Shown here piece by piece: positions 28,759-38,714 of a DNA stretch of 40,069 nt (position 1 is its first letter; every line of letters starts with the position of its first letter). The translations under genes were made by a program, and so were the position numbers. The stretch is from Seminavis robusta (taxonomy: Eukaryota; Bacillariophyta; Bacillariophyceae; Naviculales; Naviculaceae), in assembly GCA_903772945.1 (NCBI GenBank), contig CAICTM010001003.1, forward strand, positions 1 through 40,069, given 5' to 3'. The notes below the pieces were generated by a model, which did not search any database, was not told where the DNA came from, and saw only the letters and a list, made by a program, of their open reading frames with translations.

Positions 28759-29639
28759 TCATGTTGTGCTGATTCTTCCATTGGTCAACATGGCACTTCT
28801 CAAGACTTGGGTGCTCAGCTTTTGTTGCTGAATAGCTGCCTGCATCCGATCAAAATATTCATGGAGAGGGAAATGAGTATCAGCATCCGCCATGAAGGCG
28901 TCACCACTTTTGTAAGGAAGATCACCGAGGAGAATGTTGCGCAAGATGACAGCAAGCTCTTCGGCTTTGCCAATTCGTTGGCTGGGGTTTATCATTTTGG
29001 CCATGGCATCCAATCCTTCATCGCTACCACCATTAAAACGTGTAGCCATCTCGGTAGCATATGCGGTAGGATTCACAGCAAAAATGGACAAGGACTTGAT
29101 GCGCTCATCATCAGACCAGGCAAACTGAGCTGCATAGCACCTGACCAAGCTGTCAACAGCAGCCTTGGAAGAAGCATAAATTGGATTAACTCCTAATGGC
29201 AAAATGGAACCAGCACTGCCGGTGATGATAAAAGAGCCACCCTCTCGAAGAAGTGGGGTGCCATACTTGATGCCAAGGATGGCTCCTCGTACATTCACAG
29301 AGTATTTACTTAGGAATTACAAAGTACATTCATAGAGTTTCCGACATGGGCATCCTCATTTTTGCCCTCTACTGCAGCATTCAAAAAAATGAAGTCAACC
29401 TTTTCAGGTCCACCAAACTTCTTCTCTGCAGCAGCAAAGAATGCTTCATTGGACTCTTGGTTTGCAACGTCCACAGCATGGAAGGTAGTCTTGGTTTCAC
29501 TAGCAACTCTGGCCCCGCGGTCAGCTCTGCGGCCTCCAAAGAAGACATTGGCTCCCTCACTGCTGAAAAGAGCAGCATTTGCTTCTCCAAATCCACTGGT
29601 GGCACCGGTGACGATGACGTTCTTGCCTGAGAGACTCAT
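28759..29639 (-). pseudogene. Classical SDR interrupted by a 35-bp insertion
   Basis: From ATG 29639 the product starts MSLSGKNVIVTGATSGFGEA (Rossmann TG-x-x-x-G-x-G), then has FLNAAV in place of NAG. After a break it continues with IITGSAGS, the catalytic YASSK and an AVNPTAYATEM stretch, ending at 28759. The break is a 35-bp excess at about 29304-29338 that introduces a TAA. The remaining 846 nt are exactly 282 codons, so the damage is limited to that insertion. It does not have usable GT-AG ends. Either the gene is dead, or the insertion is an unusual removable element; expression is unknown. It may be an ordinary NAD(P)-dependent oxidoreductase. Confidence 0.75.
29289..29338. repeat. 15-bp imperfect direct repeat around a 20-bp filler
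   Basis: GTACATTCACAGAGT (29289-29303) and GTACATTCATAGAGT (29324-29338) are 14/15 identical and enclose 20 bp. One copy plus the filler is the 35-bp excess that breaks the SDR. Confidence 0.9.
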
Positions 29640-30335
29640 GGTGATCTTTTCTTTGTGTTTTTAAAAGATTGGTTTTGTTTGCTTGTTTCGATTTGGAAAG
29701 TTGCTTTTGTGAGCTCTTCTGCCCACCCACAAGACAACATGCATGTTCTTTGCTTAAGCCTGGCCCCAGCTGGCTTCCGTAGATAATTTCGCTACTCTAA
29801 ACCTCCTCCCCTTTGTTGCGTGGGGTTGTTGCGTGCATACTAGCTAGTAGCCAGTTGCGTGAGGATGTTGCGCCATGAGGATGTTGGATGTTGTTGCGTG
29901 ATGAGTGAGGATAGGATGTTGAATGTTGCGTGAGTTGTTCCGTTGTTGCGTTGGCGGTACACCGGTACATGTACGATGATCGCTCAATTAACCACGACTT
30001 AGTTAGTTAGAGAACGCGATCCATCCTCTAAATCAATAAATCCTCAGCCCGTATTTTCTGAGACCCGTTAACTTATTAGTAATAAAAATACTCATACTAT
30101 TAATAGCTAGTACAGTACTCTAGCTAGTATGTCATACTAGTACTCGAGAACTCAAGTATTATTTTAAAAATACTGGAGTACCAGGTACTAAGTAATGGAT
30201 AGATTCACTACCGGTTGAACAGGTTTGAATGGGGTAGCGACCAGTCGTTTTGCGCGCGGGTAGGTACCGGTACTGTACTTCGCTGACTTCACACCCATCA
30301 CGAAACCAAGCAAACATGACAATCGACCAGCGACC
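29640..30335. other. Divergent intergenic region (SDR and SEC62)
   Basis: The starts of the minus-strand SDR (29639) and plus-strand SEC62 (30336) face away from each other, so both promoters should lie here. Between about 29865 and 29960 there are several GATGTTG/GTTGCG repeats. Short TACTAGTA- and ACCGGT-type palindromes follow to about 30280. No gene. Confidence 0.5.
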
Positions 30336-30339
30336 ATGA
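30316..30339 (+). promoter_or_regulatory. Upstream ORF overlapping the SEC62 start
   Basis: An ATG at 30316 opens an ORF of seven codons (MTIDQRP) whose TGA shares ATGA with the SEC62 start at 30336. If transcribed, it could lower SEC62 translation or feed it by re-initiation. Confidence 0.6.
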
Positions 30340-31542
30340 CAACAGCAAAAGCAGCAGCAACAACAACAAACGGCACGGCAGAGAAGGAGCCATCCTTCTA
30401 CGACGAAGAAGACAATCTTAAGAAGCTATGTGACTTTCTGCGTTCTCGTGAAGGCCCCGGTGTGCGGGAGGCTTTGTTCATGGAAAAACGTGTTCATTAT
30501 CTGAAAGGTATGCGTTGAACAGAAATGCACTGGAACTGGATGTAGTGTGGAACTCTCTTGGACTCAAGCAATTTGGAACGTGTATCTTTATTGTACTACT
30601 TAGGCGAGAAACTTGTGAACTTTCTGGTAGAACCCAAAAAAGGAACGAAATGGCCCTCCAATCTACCACGCTTTGAGAGTCGACCAGAGGCCATTGCAGT
30701 GTGCCGAGAGCTATGTAAGGTGCAATATGTCATGCGAGCCGAGAAGAGAGGGAAAGGAGAACTAGGCGTAAGTGTTTCTTCCTTATCAAGAGACAATTAT
30801 CTCATGATGCAGTCCCCTGATGGTTGTCTTTTTATCGGTTGTCGTGACACCCTTCCAAACATATTTTTAGACGTCTCGAATTCGAGAATTCGATGAGTCT
30901 GGCTATTTTCTGTGGGTATATGAGGGAGATAAGACAGTGAGCCACTTGATGACAACTGCCTTGATTATCGGTTTCCTGTTCTGTGTCTGCTTCCCCATTT
31001 GGCCAACCTTCCTTCGAGTCTTTGTCTGGTACCTTTCGGTCTCGCTTTTACTCTTTATTTTCTTCCTGATTACGGTTCGAGCCTTCGTATTCCTCTGTTT
31101 CTGGATTGTCGGCTTTGAAGTTTGGTTCCTGCCCAACTTGTTCGATGAGACGCTTTCTTTTGCGGACTCATTCAAGCCAATTTGCTCCTTTGAGCCGACC
31201 AAACCAGGGCAGCTACCCTACCGATTGGGTGTAGGCATTGCCTTCTTTTCCTTCTGCTACTGGGCTGTCACTCAGCCCTCGGAATTCGATGGTTTTGTCA
31301 ATGCTCAGGGAGATTTCTTGAAGGATTTGTATGCCGGTACATTGCTTTCGGACATGTCTCAGGAACAAAAGGAGAACATTGACAAACCAAAGAGGCAGTC
31401 ATTGGATGATTTGTTGAAGTCGTTGGATACTGACATCAATAACAACGATTTTCAAGATGAGGTCAGCGAGGAAGAGAAACTGGAGTCGATGCTGGACAAC
31501 CTAGTGGATGACGAGGAAGATATTGACGAGGAAGAAGAGTAG
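30336..31542 (+). CDS. SEC62: Translocation protein Sec62
   Basis: Exons 30336-30507, 30604-30767 and 30871-31542, with introns of 96 and 103 bp (GTATGC...TAG, GTAAGT...TAG), give 335 residues. The N-terminal part (GPGVREALFMEKRVHYLKGE) matches the conserved Sec62 cytosolic domain that contacts Sec63. Two membrane segments (LIIGFLFCVCFPIWP and SVSLLLFIFFLITV) come at about 138-190, followed by the family block WFLPNLFDE...SFKP. The C-terminus is acidic (DDEEDIDEEEE). Sec62 sits with Sec63 in the ER membrane and helps post-translational protein import; in diatoms the ER is also continuous with the outermost plastid membrane, so plastid proteins may pass through it. The match rests on motif order and topology. 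The gene looks intact. Confidence 0.9.
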
Positions 31543-32544
31543 AGCATGGAAATGCAATAGGTTGGTGAGGAACGATGCCAGCAGTCAACAAATCGGACGG
31601 CAGCGCAACAACAAATCGCAGCGCAAAACGTAATCAAACTACCCCGGTGTAATATTTCTATGAGGGCAACTATTAATTTTGCTCTACCCCGTTTAGTTTG
31701 ATGTGACGGCTATTTCGTGGGCTGTAATGTAATTCAGCGAGCGAGGAAGTACGGTTGATCGAACACCGAATCCTACCAAATTTGCCCCCCAAGTTTGCTT
31801 GCCAATTGCGAGCAATCCAGAAAATGCACCAATTCACAACCTTAGCCCACAAGCTACACCAAAGGAAGTCTCAGCCAGAGTGGACGAGGTCTATGGTGAG
31901 CGAGATACGGTACCACCGTAGAAGTTGGCGACCATCCCGACGACCAATACCGTATCGTTGGTGACCTCCTTTGCACGGTCGTGCATTGCATTACCTAAAG
32001 AAATGTGGTTTGAAACTCTGTCTAGCTGCAAGCTGTGACACTCTGTAAATGCTGGCTGGGAACAAACAACCGGTGCTATGGTGTGGTACGGACTAGCTAG
32101 CTGACACGAGAGGATTCCTTTCCATGTCTGCTGCCTAGCCACCTGGTACCGTATTGGAAACTATTAGAACGCACGAAATGTGCACCCTCGTTGGACAAGC
32201 GATGGAACATGTAGATGGTAGACAACAACACAGCCGATATCCTTGGGAGTTCGAGTAGTGATCCTTTGCTTTAGCTCTTAGCTACTTGAGAGCAAAGTAA
32301 TTTTTGCCGTTGAAACGGCACGCCCCTCGCACCAAGCCACCAGCATTACTCCTGCTGGATGACACGTCTTTCCGACACACGTTCGTGTCCATCGTTATTT
32401 CCCACTCCCGCCCCCCACCTGTCCAGCCAGCGAATGCTGCCTTCCCGATTGAATGGATTCGACTGACTCTGATTCCATTCAATTGGAATGAATAGCATTC
32501 ATACACGAACCCAATCATGTCCAGGCACTATCATATGAGCTGCA
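31543..32544. other. Convergent intergenic stretch
   Basis: Both flanking genes end here. No supported gene. A hairpin with GATTGAATGGA against TCCATTCAATTG lies at about 32449-32483. CTAGCTAGCTG-like text is at 32093-32103. Confidence 0.5.
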
Positions 32545-34820
32545 TTACGTCCCTCCGTTGTTATTGTTGGGACGCGTCACGGAAGCACTCGCCGCCGCCG
32601 GTTCGGGCGCCGAAGATGGTGCCACTGATGCTGATGATGGACACTCGCAGGTAGTACACCCGCACAATTGCGTGGGTTCACAATCGAATTTGAGACCGTT
32701 TTGGAGGGCACAGAGTGTCTCGGGAAAGGTTCCCCGTAACTCCGTGTTGCCTTGCAAGTGCAGCAAAATGAGTTGTTCCGTGGGGAAATCGTACTGGTCA
32801 ACGTTGCCGTCTAAAAGATTTCTGGCCACGAGGAGTCCTTGTAGATTGTTTAGTGTTTGCAGTTGACTGGGGAGTGTGGATGTGAGCCTATTGTCGCTCA
32901 ATAGCAGCCGTGTCAAGTTTTGTAGTTGTCCCAACTCGGACGGGATGGGTCCCACAAAACGGTTTTCAAATGCCATCAAGGCACTCATGGCTGTCGAACG
33001 AACGAACGAACGAATTATTCAATAGAAAGTGGTCAGGAACGCATTCCGTATTGGACTTGTCACTCCCACAACTACTTACAGCTGGCCAATCCTAGTTCGG
33101 TGGGCAGCGTCGCCGTCAATTGGTTATTGTCAATTTGGATATCCTCCAAGCGTGCTAAACTCCCCACTTCCGAGGGCAAGGGTCCCGTGAGGGCATTGCC
33201 ATATCCTTCCCAGATTTTCAATTTCGAGAGGAGTCCAATTTCGGTCGGAATCTTGCCCACAAATTGGTTGCTGTATAATCCCAAGCCAACCAATTTGGAG
33301 AGTTGAAACAATTCCGTGGGCAACGTGCCTTGCAATTGCAGTGCGGACAACCACAATTTTTGCAAATTGGTGAGTAATCCGATCTCAGTGGGGATTGTCC
33401 CGGCGGTGGTACCTTGAGTCAAGTCCATGACTTGGAGGGAACTGTTGAGATGCAACAAAAAACAAAACAGACAAACAGAATGGCGTCAGATAATAATTAA
33501 TTAGAACTGCAACGATACGATACGTTGCACAATCAATCGGATACAGTGCAGTACGCACGTCAAGAGTCCCAATTCGGGTGGGAGCGTTCCTCCCAATCCA
33601 TTGTTCCAGGGTGTCAAAAAGATGTATTCGAAATTGGAATTGCAGGGAAATAGATTGTAGTCGGTTTCGTATTCGGGATAGACCCGGGAATCCCCCAATG
33701 TGTACCAGGTACATTCTTGTCGATCGCGTCCGTAGTGCAACCAATTTTGTTGTTCCCACTGTTCCCCGTTGGTGGCATAATACAAAGTGGCGAGGGCAAA
33801 TCGTTGGAGGCGTCGGTTGGGTGTGTACGACTGTAGAAATGGATCGTTTCGGATCCACTGGTACGCCCGGGATTGTGGCGATGTGGGATCGTCTTGGATG
33901 GCGTCGAGTGTGACATTCCAGAGTCCTTGGAGTAGCATTTCGGGTGGGGGACTGGGTTTAGGGTTGGTCGGAGGAGGAGGAGATATGCCAATGGTATAGA
34001 TGGGAGCTGGAATGGGAAAGGGAGGAGGATTGTTGGGCGTTTGGACTTGTGGAGTGTTGGTAGTGGTGGAAGTAGTAGACGTGTAAGTACTTGTAGTAGA
34101 AGGTGAAGAAGAAGCCGCACATCCGTGTGCTTGACAGCTGATTCCCACGGTAAGTCCAATGACGAGTAGACAAAAGAAGCAGAGACACTGCATCTGTGAG
34201 TAATTGCTCTTGTCCTTGTCAATAAAGTCGTCGTCATCTTCAACTTCATCCAAAAATATTTCTCGATTCGTCGACGTCACCGCCGAATGATTGGATTCTT
34301 TCATGTCCATGATTTCCATGGGACTCATAGGATGATGATGATGCTGATGATGATGTACTCGACTACTAGTAGACCTAGTAGTATCCTTGGTGTGGTTGGA
34401 ACGAGACGAAAAGGAACCTTCCATCATCATCATCATCGCACCACCACTACTGCTGCGACTCGCGACACTGGAAGAATGAAGACCTCGCTTGTGGTGACTC
34501 TGCGGACTGGTGCTGTGACGGCTGTGGTTGCTTCGGTAGACTTCCATAGCGCTTCCTGCTACCAGACTGCCTTGTTGTTCGTCTTGAGCCAAGGCTTGTC
34601 TGGAAGCCAACGAATGCTGACTCCTCTTGTCCATGTCCAACATGGTGTTCTGAAATGGCTCTGGAATCGCAGTCGAAGACAGAACGGATGATGCTGATTC
34701 CGATACGGGCAAGGCATCATCTTCCAACGACGAGGATGCGGGTGCTACTACCGGTACTACTGCAGAGTCTTCGACCCGAAGATCCTCCAGATCGTCCACA
34801 TCGATGGCAACCCCCGACAT
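32545..34820 (-). CDS. LRR receptor-like membrane protein
   Basis: Exons 33559-34820, 33080-33441 and 32545-32990 (introns 33442-33558 and 32991-33079, with GTGCGT and GTAAGT donors and CAG acceptors) give 689 residues. ATG 34820 has A at -3; the upstream open frame only offers TTG. The N-terminal about 220 residues are Ser/His-rich and disordered, with a His tract (HHHQHHHHP). The membrane segment is CLCFFCLLVIGLTVGISC, then a Thr/Pro linker. The extracellular part has an LRR N-cap-like region (LATLYYATNGEQWEQQNWL) and plant-type LRRs such as LGLYSNQFVGKIPTEIG, GTLPPELGLL, then a short Cys-rich end (LCGCTTCEC). No kinase is present, so it resembles the receptor-like proteins known from diatoms. 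The ligand is unknown. Confidence 0.85.
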
Positions 34821-36697
34821 TGTTGATGAATAATAATAATTCTGATACAGTACGATACAGTACGGTTGGATCGACTTGGACAGCTGGGCTAGCACTACTA
34901 GCACTGGACTCTGTAATAGGAAACACAAGAAGGGAGACAAATAGATGAGGGAAGCTGTGTTGTTGTTGGCTAGATCGCTATGCTTTAGAATGCCAACAAT
35001 CGCTCGATGGTCAATGGTTCAAAGTCGATGGTTTGGGTTTGCTGCTCAGCTGCCTAAGCGCTGCGGTACTGGTACCGGTACAGGTACTACTAGCTAGTAA
35101 TAGTACGGTAGTAACTCTGTGCTGTAAAATCCAAATCGATTTTTCTATTTATTGCAAATGCCAATGTGTCGTGGCTCGCGTTATCAAAGCTCCACATGTT
35201 GCCAGTTCAGTTCAAAGGGTAATAGGATTTAAAGCTTTCCATCTGTGTCCCTAATCAGGTATTCTCGTACTGGTATGATTTAAGCTCCCTCAAATACGGT
35301 GAGTGCATGCACGTACTACTATTAATAGTACAGGCTGAATCTAAGCTATCGAGACAAACGCAAGCCCGCTCCCGGTAAGACATTCGAATGCGAACCGGAA
35401 CCTCTTGGAACGTTCCTCGGAAAGACTTAAGGGACATATATAGCCTTAACCTTAAACTCAACTGACATCACTCGCTCGGATCGATCGATCCAAGCCACTC
35501 GTACATACTGTACTATTTTTATTAATTAATAGTACACCTTTCATTATTTCGATACCTCTATCTTTACTCTCTATTGACTCTATCAAGATGATGCTACTCC
35601 TCTATAGCGACTCCTCTTAACAAAGGCTACTACTCACCACCATGACAGGCTCCTCTTGTTTGGTGGAAGCTAGAAGCAGCGGCAGCCGTTCGATCGTTCG
35701 GTCGTTCGAGATTGATCCTCCGTTCGACGGATGACTTCTTTCTTCTTCCACGGAGCCTCTTTCACGGAGCCACCATGACACCTCCTCTTCGAACCGAGTG
35801 AGCGAACGGAGCGCTACTACCACAGAGTGAACAAGCGGCTATGGCTAATGCAACAAGGACGCCTCGACAATGGCACGGATCGACGCGACGGATCAGCCGA
35901 CGGCTGCTTCCTCTTTCACGAAGCGACCATGAGGATCGCTCCCTCCTCCACGGAGCCACGGAGTGGTTGTGAGCCTCTGCTGCTAGTAGAGCTACTACGA
36001 ATGAAACAATCGGCAGCTTCTCTACTACTACTTGGAGTAATCAACTGACTACTGGCGCAAATGTGCAATTTTTGCCATAGTTTGGGCCAACAATCTCCAT
36101 TGAATCTTTGAGTTGAGTGCTCCAGTCTTCATGCAGAGCCACCCACTCCTCTATCACACTCTACAGTGCAGATTGAGTGCTGAGAGTGAGGACTGGAGCA
36201 CCTTTCCCATGAAGAAATCCATGGCAGAATGACAACAAAATGCAATCCAAGCCTGATTTTTCATAGAGGCTCAATAGGAAACCTTAGAGATAGCTGAGTC
36301 CCTTCAAGGGGTGGCTCTGTGAGTGTGTTGGGGAGCTAGTCCTCTGACAGACTCAGCTAGAACAATGTAATGCTAGAGCTAGAGACCATTTGGCCAACAC
36401 TGTTGCCATGGTGGTAAAATTGATCTTTTCTTTGTTCTTTGTTATTCTCTGCTGCTGGTGGCCAACCAGTCATTTTGTCGCAAACCAGCCAGGATTCGCG
36501 AAATGACCACTTCCGGCTTCCCATTTCCGGAAACCGAAACATAACCGTCAAAAACGCTCACATTTTACACCTGTCAGCGGTAAAAGAAGTCATCCTGTAG
36601 CTACTAGTACCTGGTGGTACCGGTACCTGGAAGGCCCCAGGTTTAGGGGTAGGGTCCACACATGGCCATTCCTCGCCAAATGACCGGAACCCTAAAA
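34821..36697. other. Long gene-free stretch
   Basis: No supported gene in 1.9 kb. Segments with recurring CACGGAGCCAC text are at about 35735-35970 (low-complexity coding-like frames there are short and unlike the neighbours). Opposed GTGCTCCAGTC and GACTGGAGCAC form a hairpin across 36117-36200. CTCTATCACACTCTACAGT at about 36152 recurs at about 38500 near the retroelement. Confidence 0.5.
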
Positions 36698-36820
36698 GTC
36701 GTTATAGTCGCGATAGTCGCGAAATAGTCGCGCGCGACTTTCGTGGAGTCGCGGAAAAGTCGCGATAGTCGCGATAGTCGCGATAGTCGCGATAGTCGCG
36801 CACACGATGACACGATGACA
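36698..36820. repeat. AGTCGCGAT 9-bp satellite-like tandem array
   Basis: GATAGTCGC units are repeated, with an inner inverted copy (GCGCGACT) and variants (GGAGTCGCGG). The right end passes into ACACGATG repeats. Confidence 0.85.
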
Positions 36821-36855
36821 ATGGCGTCTTTTGCCGCTGTTACTTCCTATTAGAC

Positions 36856-37485
36856 TGTTACTTCCTATTGCTGTAAGGCTGGACGGACCCCTTGCGACTC
36901 TTGTCTGGTCTGGGCTTCACTGTCATGGCTTCCTTCTTCCGCTGTTTCTTGGCTCTTTTGGCGGCTGTCTGCATGGGATTTTCACCTTACGGTTTTGCCT
37001 TTTCTGTCATTTGATCGATGCGCTTTGCAAACCTCTTCTTGCCGAATGGCTTATACTCCGGCCTTGTTTCAAAGAGCTCTCCAGGTCTCATCTCCTCATG
37101 AAGCATGTTGCCCATATCTTCATCAAGAAGCTCAGCAGCCTTTGAACCTCCCCAGTTGGATCATGAGTTGGAAATCCGTACTCGTTCCTGGCCTCTGCAA
37201 GACACTCTTCATCATATGATTTGGCCCATTTGAGGCGCCGAACAACGGTTTGAATCCGTGCAAAGCGAGTTCTGTATCTCTCTAGATCCCAAGGGAAGTC
37301 AACAAATTCAGGTTGATGTGCATAAAGAGTGTTGTAAAGGTGTTCAACATCCTTGATTTTCTCATAACTGGAACCAATCCATCCAGCATGTCCTGTGCTA
37401 TAAGTTGCTTGGCTTCACTTGTACCCCAATCTGCTCCATTCAAGCTTGGTGGTGGCCGCTCCTTCTTCGTGTTGGTGGGGGCCAT
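36856..37485 (-). pseudogene. Decayed copy of an unknown protein family
   Basis: The start is MAPTNTKKERPPPSLNGADW at 37485, then TSEAKQLIAQDMLDGLVPV. The coherent text then moves to another frame at about 37346 (EKIKDVEHLYNTLYAHQPEF, WDLERYRTRFARIQTVVRRL). It moves again at about 37139 (AAELLDEDMGNMLHEEMRP). A TAA sits in frame at about 36988 before a coherent basic tail (KRAKKQRKKEA) that ends in a proper stop at 36856. So the copy has two frameshifts and one nonsense change. The sequence agrees with what I remember of a multicopy hypothetical family in diatoms, but I cannot verify that. Function is unknown. Confidence 0.7.
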
Positions 37486-37750
37486 GGTGCTGTTTCCACA
37501 ATTCCGACTTGACTACACAACGACAACAATCAACCTTCTCGTGTGCGCCCAAATGGTGGGATGCCTTACTTTTGGCTGTTACCTACGTTGGCATGTGAAT
37601 CATCCGCAAGAATTAGAGAATTCAACGTTGTTGTTTGATGTATAGGAAGGTGGCTCTGCGTGTGGACCGGATGGCTTTAAGTTTTGATGGGTAGCATTCA
37701 AATTTGGAACTCCTCGATCCTCTCATTTTCTCCACATTTCGAAGCTCACA
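37486..37750. promoter_or_regulatory. Divergent spacer
   Basis: 265 bp separate the start of the decayed gene from the start at 37751. No defined promoter element is visible. Confidence 0.3.
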
Positions 37751-38287
37751 ATGCCAGAAATTCGAAAGCTAAGAAGCAAAACCATTACGACTCCCAGCGA
37801 TTGCCTTGACTGTGACGCCGAGTTTGGTGGTGCCTGTGAAGATCCCTTCTCGGTAAGTCACTCAATTGCAATGGGAAAGATAAAGACGGAGAAAATTGGG
37901 GAGGATGCCGAGTATGCATGCGATATGGATTTACCGCCTACAGGGATCGAACTTGCAAACAAATACCTCTTGCTCACCAAGCTCGATGAAAAGGGAGGAC
38001 CCAAGTCTTGCAATCGACAAAACAGACTACTGAATGACCTGTGCTATGATTATCCATTGCAACTTGGTGTGAACGGATCCATCCGACGGCAGCGGACGAA
38101 ATACCTCGTTGATCGATGGAAACGAGATAAAGATTTCCACAACACACGCAATAAGTTTCTGGAAAGGATCAGTTCCAATACCCAAGTAGTGGACTGGGGC
38201 TCGCTGAAACCCTTCCTCAGGGACAGCGGTAGTCAGGCAGTTCAGTGCAATACACGGCTCTTAGCCTTATTCGCGACTCGATCCTAG
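37751..38287 (+). CDS. Unknown protein, 178 aa, possibly truncated by the retroelement
   Basis: ATG at 37751 in the context CACAATG. I recognise no family. The N-terminus carries Cys pairs (DCLDCDAEFGGAC); the middle is charged and helical (KYLVDRWKRDKDFHNTRNKF). No signal peptide or membrane segment. The last twenty or so codons (after about 38220) look less coherent and adjoin retroelement-like DNA, so the original gene may have been longer. Its upstream partner (36856-37485) is a pseudogene, so this may be a relic too. Confidence 0.45.
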   Translation: MPEIRKLRSKTITTPSDCLDCDAEFGGACEDPFSVSHSIAMGKIKTEKIGEDAEYACDMDLPPTGIELANKYLLLTKLDEKGGPKSCNRQNRLLNDLCYDYPLQLGVNGSIRRQRTKYLVDRWKRDKDFHNTRNKFLERISSNTQVVDWGSLKPFLRDSGSQAVQCNTRLLALFATRS

Positions 38288-38714
38288 ATAGGGTTTGAGT
38301 TCGACTCATGACTGAGTTCTTTCGTGAATAGTCATGAGACAGGGTTCTCATGACCGCTAGTCATACTAGGTCGATGGTGAAACATCGCGCTAGATATTTA
38401 GCTGGCGTGAGAGATTCCACGCTACTAGATAAATGCTAGACGAATCTTCACGCGTTCCGTTTTTGGATGTGAAGTGAGTAGGATTGCTACCGCAACCTAC
38501 CTCTATCACACTCTACAGTCTCCCGCGGGAGTTCAGATCTACGATCCTTTGATTGTGGATCTTCTCGTCGATTAGTTTCATAGCTTTCTAATCCTCTCAT
38601 AACTTTCATTCTCTCAAACTCAAAACACTCGAAAGATCTTTACACTAGCTTTTAGCGTAGTGCATTTTGTTAAAAACACAATAGCTTTCAGCTACCCTCA
38701 ACCTATTCCTCACC
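38288..38714 (+). mobile_element. Retroelement 5' non-coding part (LTR/leader-like)
   Basis: Between the unknown ORF and the first gag-like ATG lies non-coding DNA rich in short direct and inverted strings (GTCATGAGAC, CTCATGAC, CTAGATAA). Its position suggests an LTR and leader. I could not recognise its ends or a tRNA primer site, so the assignment is by context. Confidence 0.35.

Noticed and set aside
29298..29340. Treating the SDR break as a normal spliceosomal intron
   Set aside because: No GT-AG pair removes 35 nt; the possible pairs give 19 or 42 nt and the wrong frame, and all would be far shorter than the 89-117 bp introns seen here.
35617..36048. Charged low-complexity frames on both strands
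   Set aside because: They arise from degenerate repeats with CACGGAGCCAC text, not from a recognisable gene.
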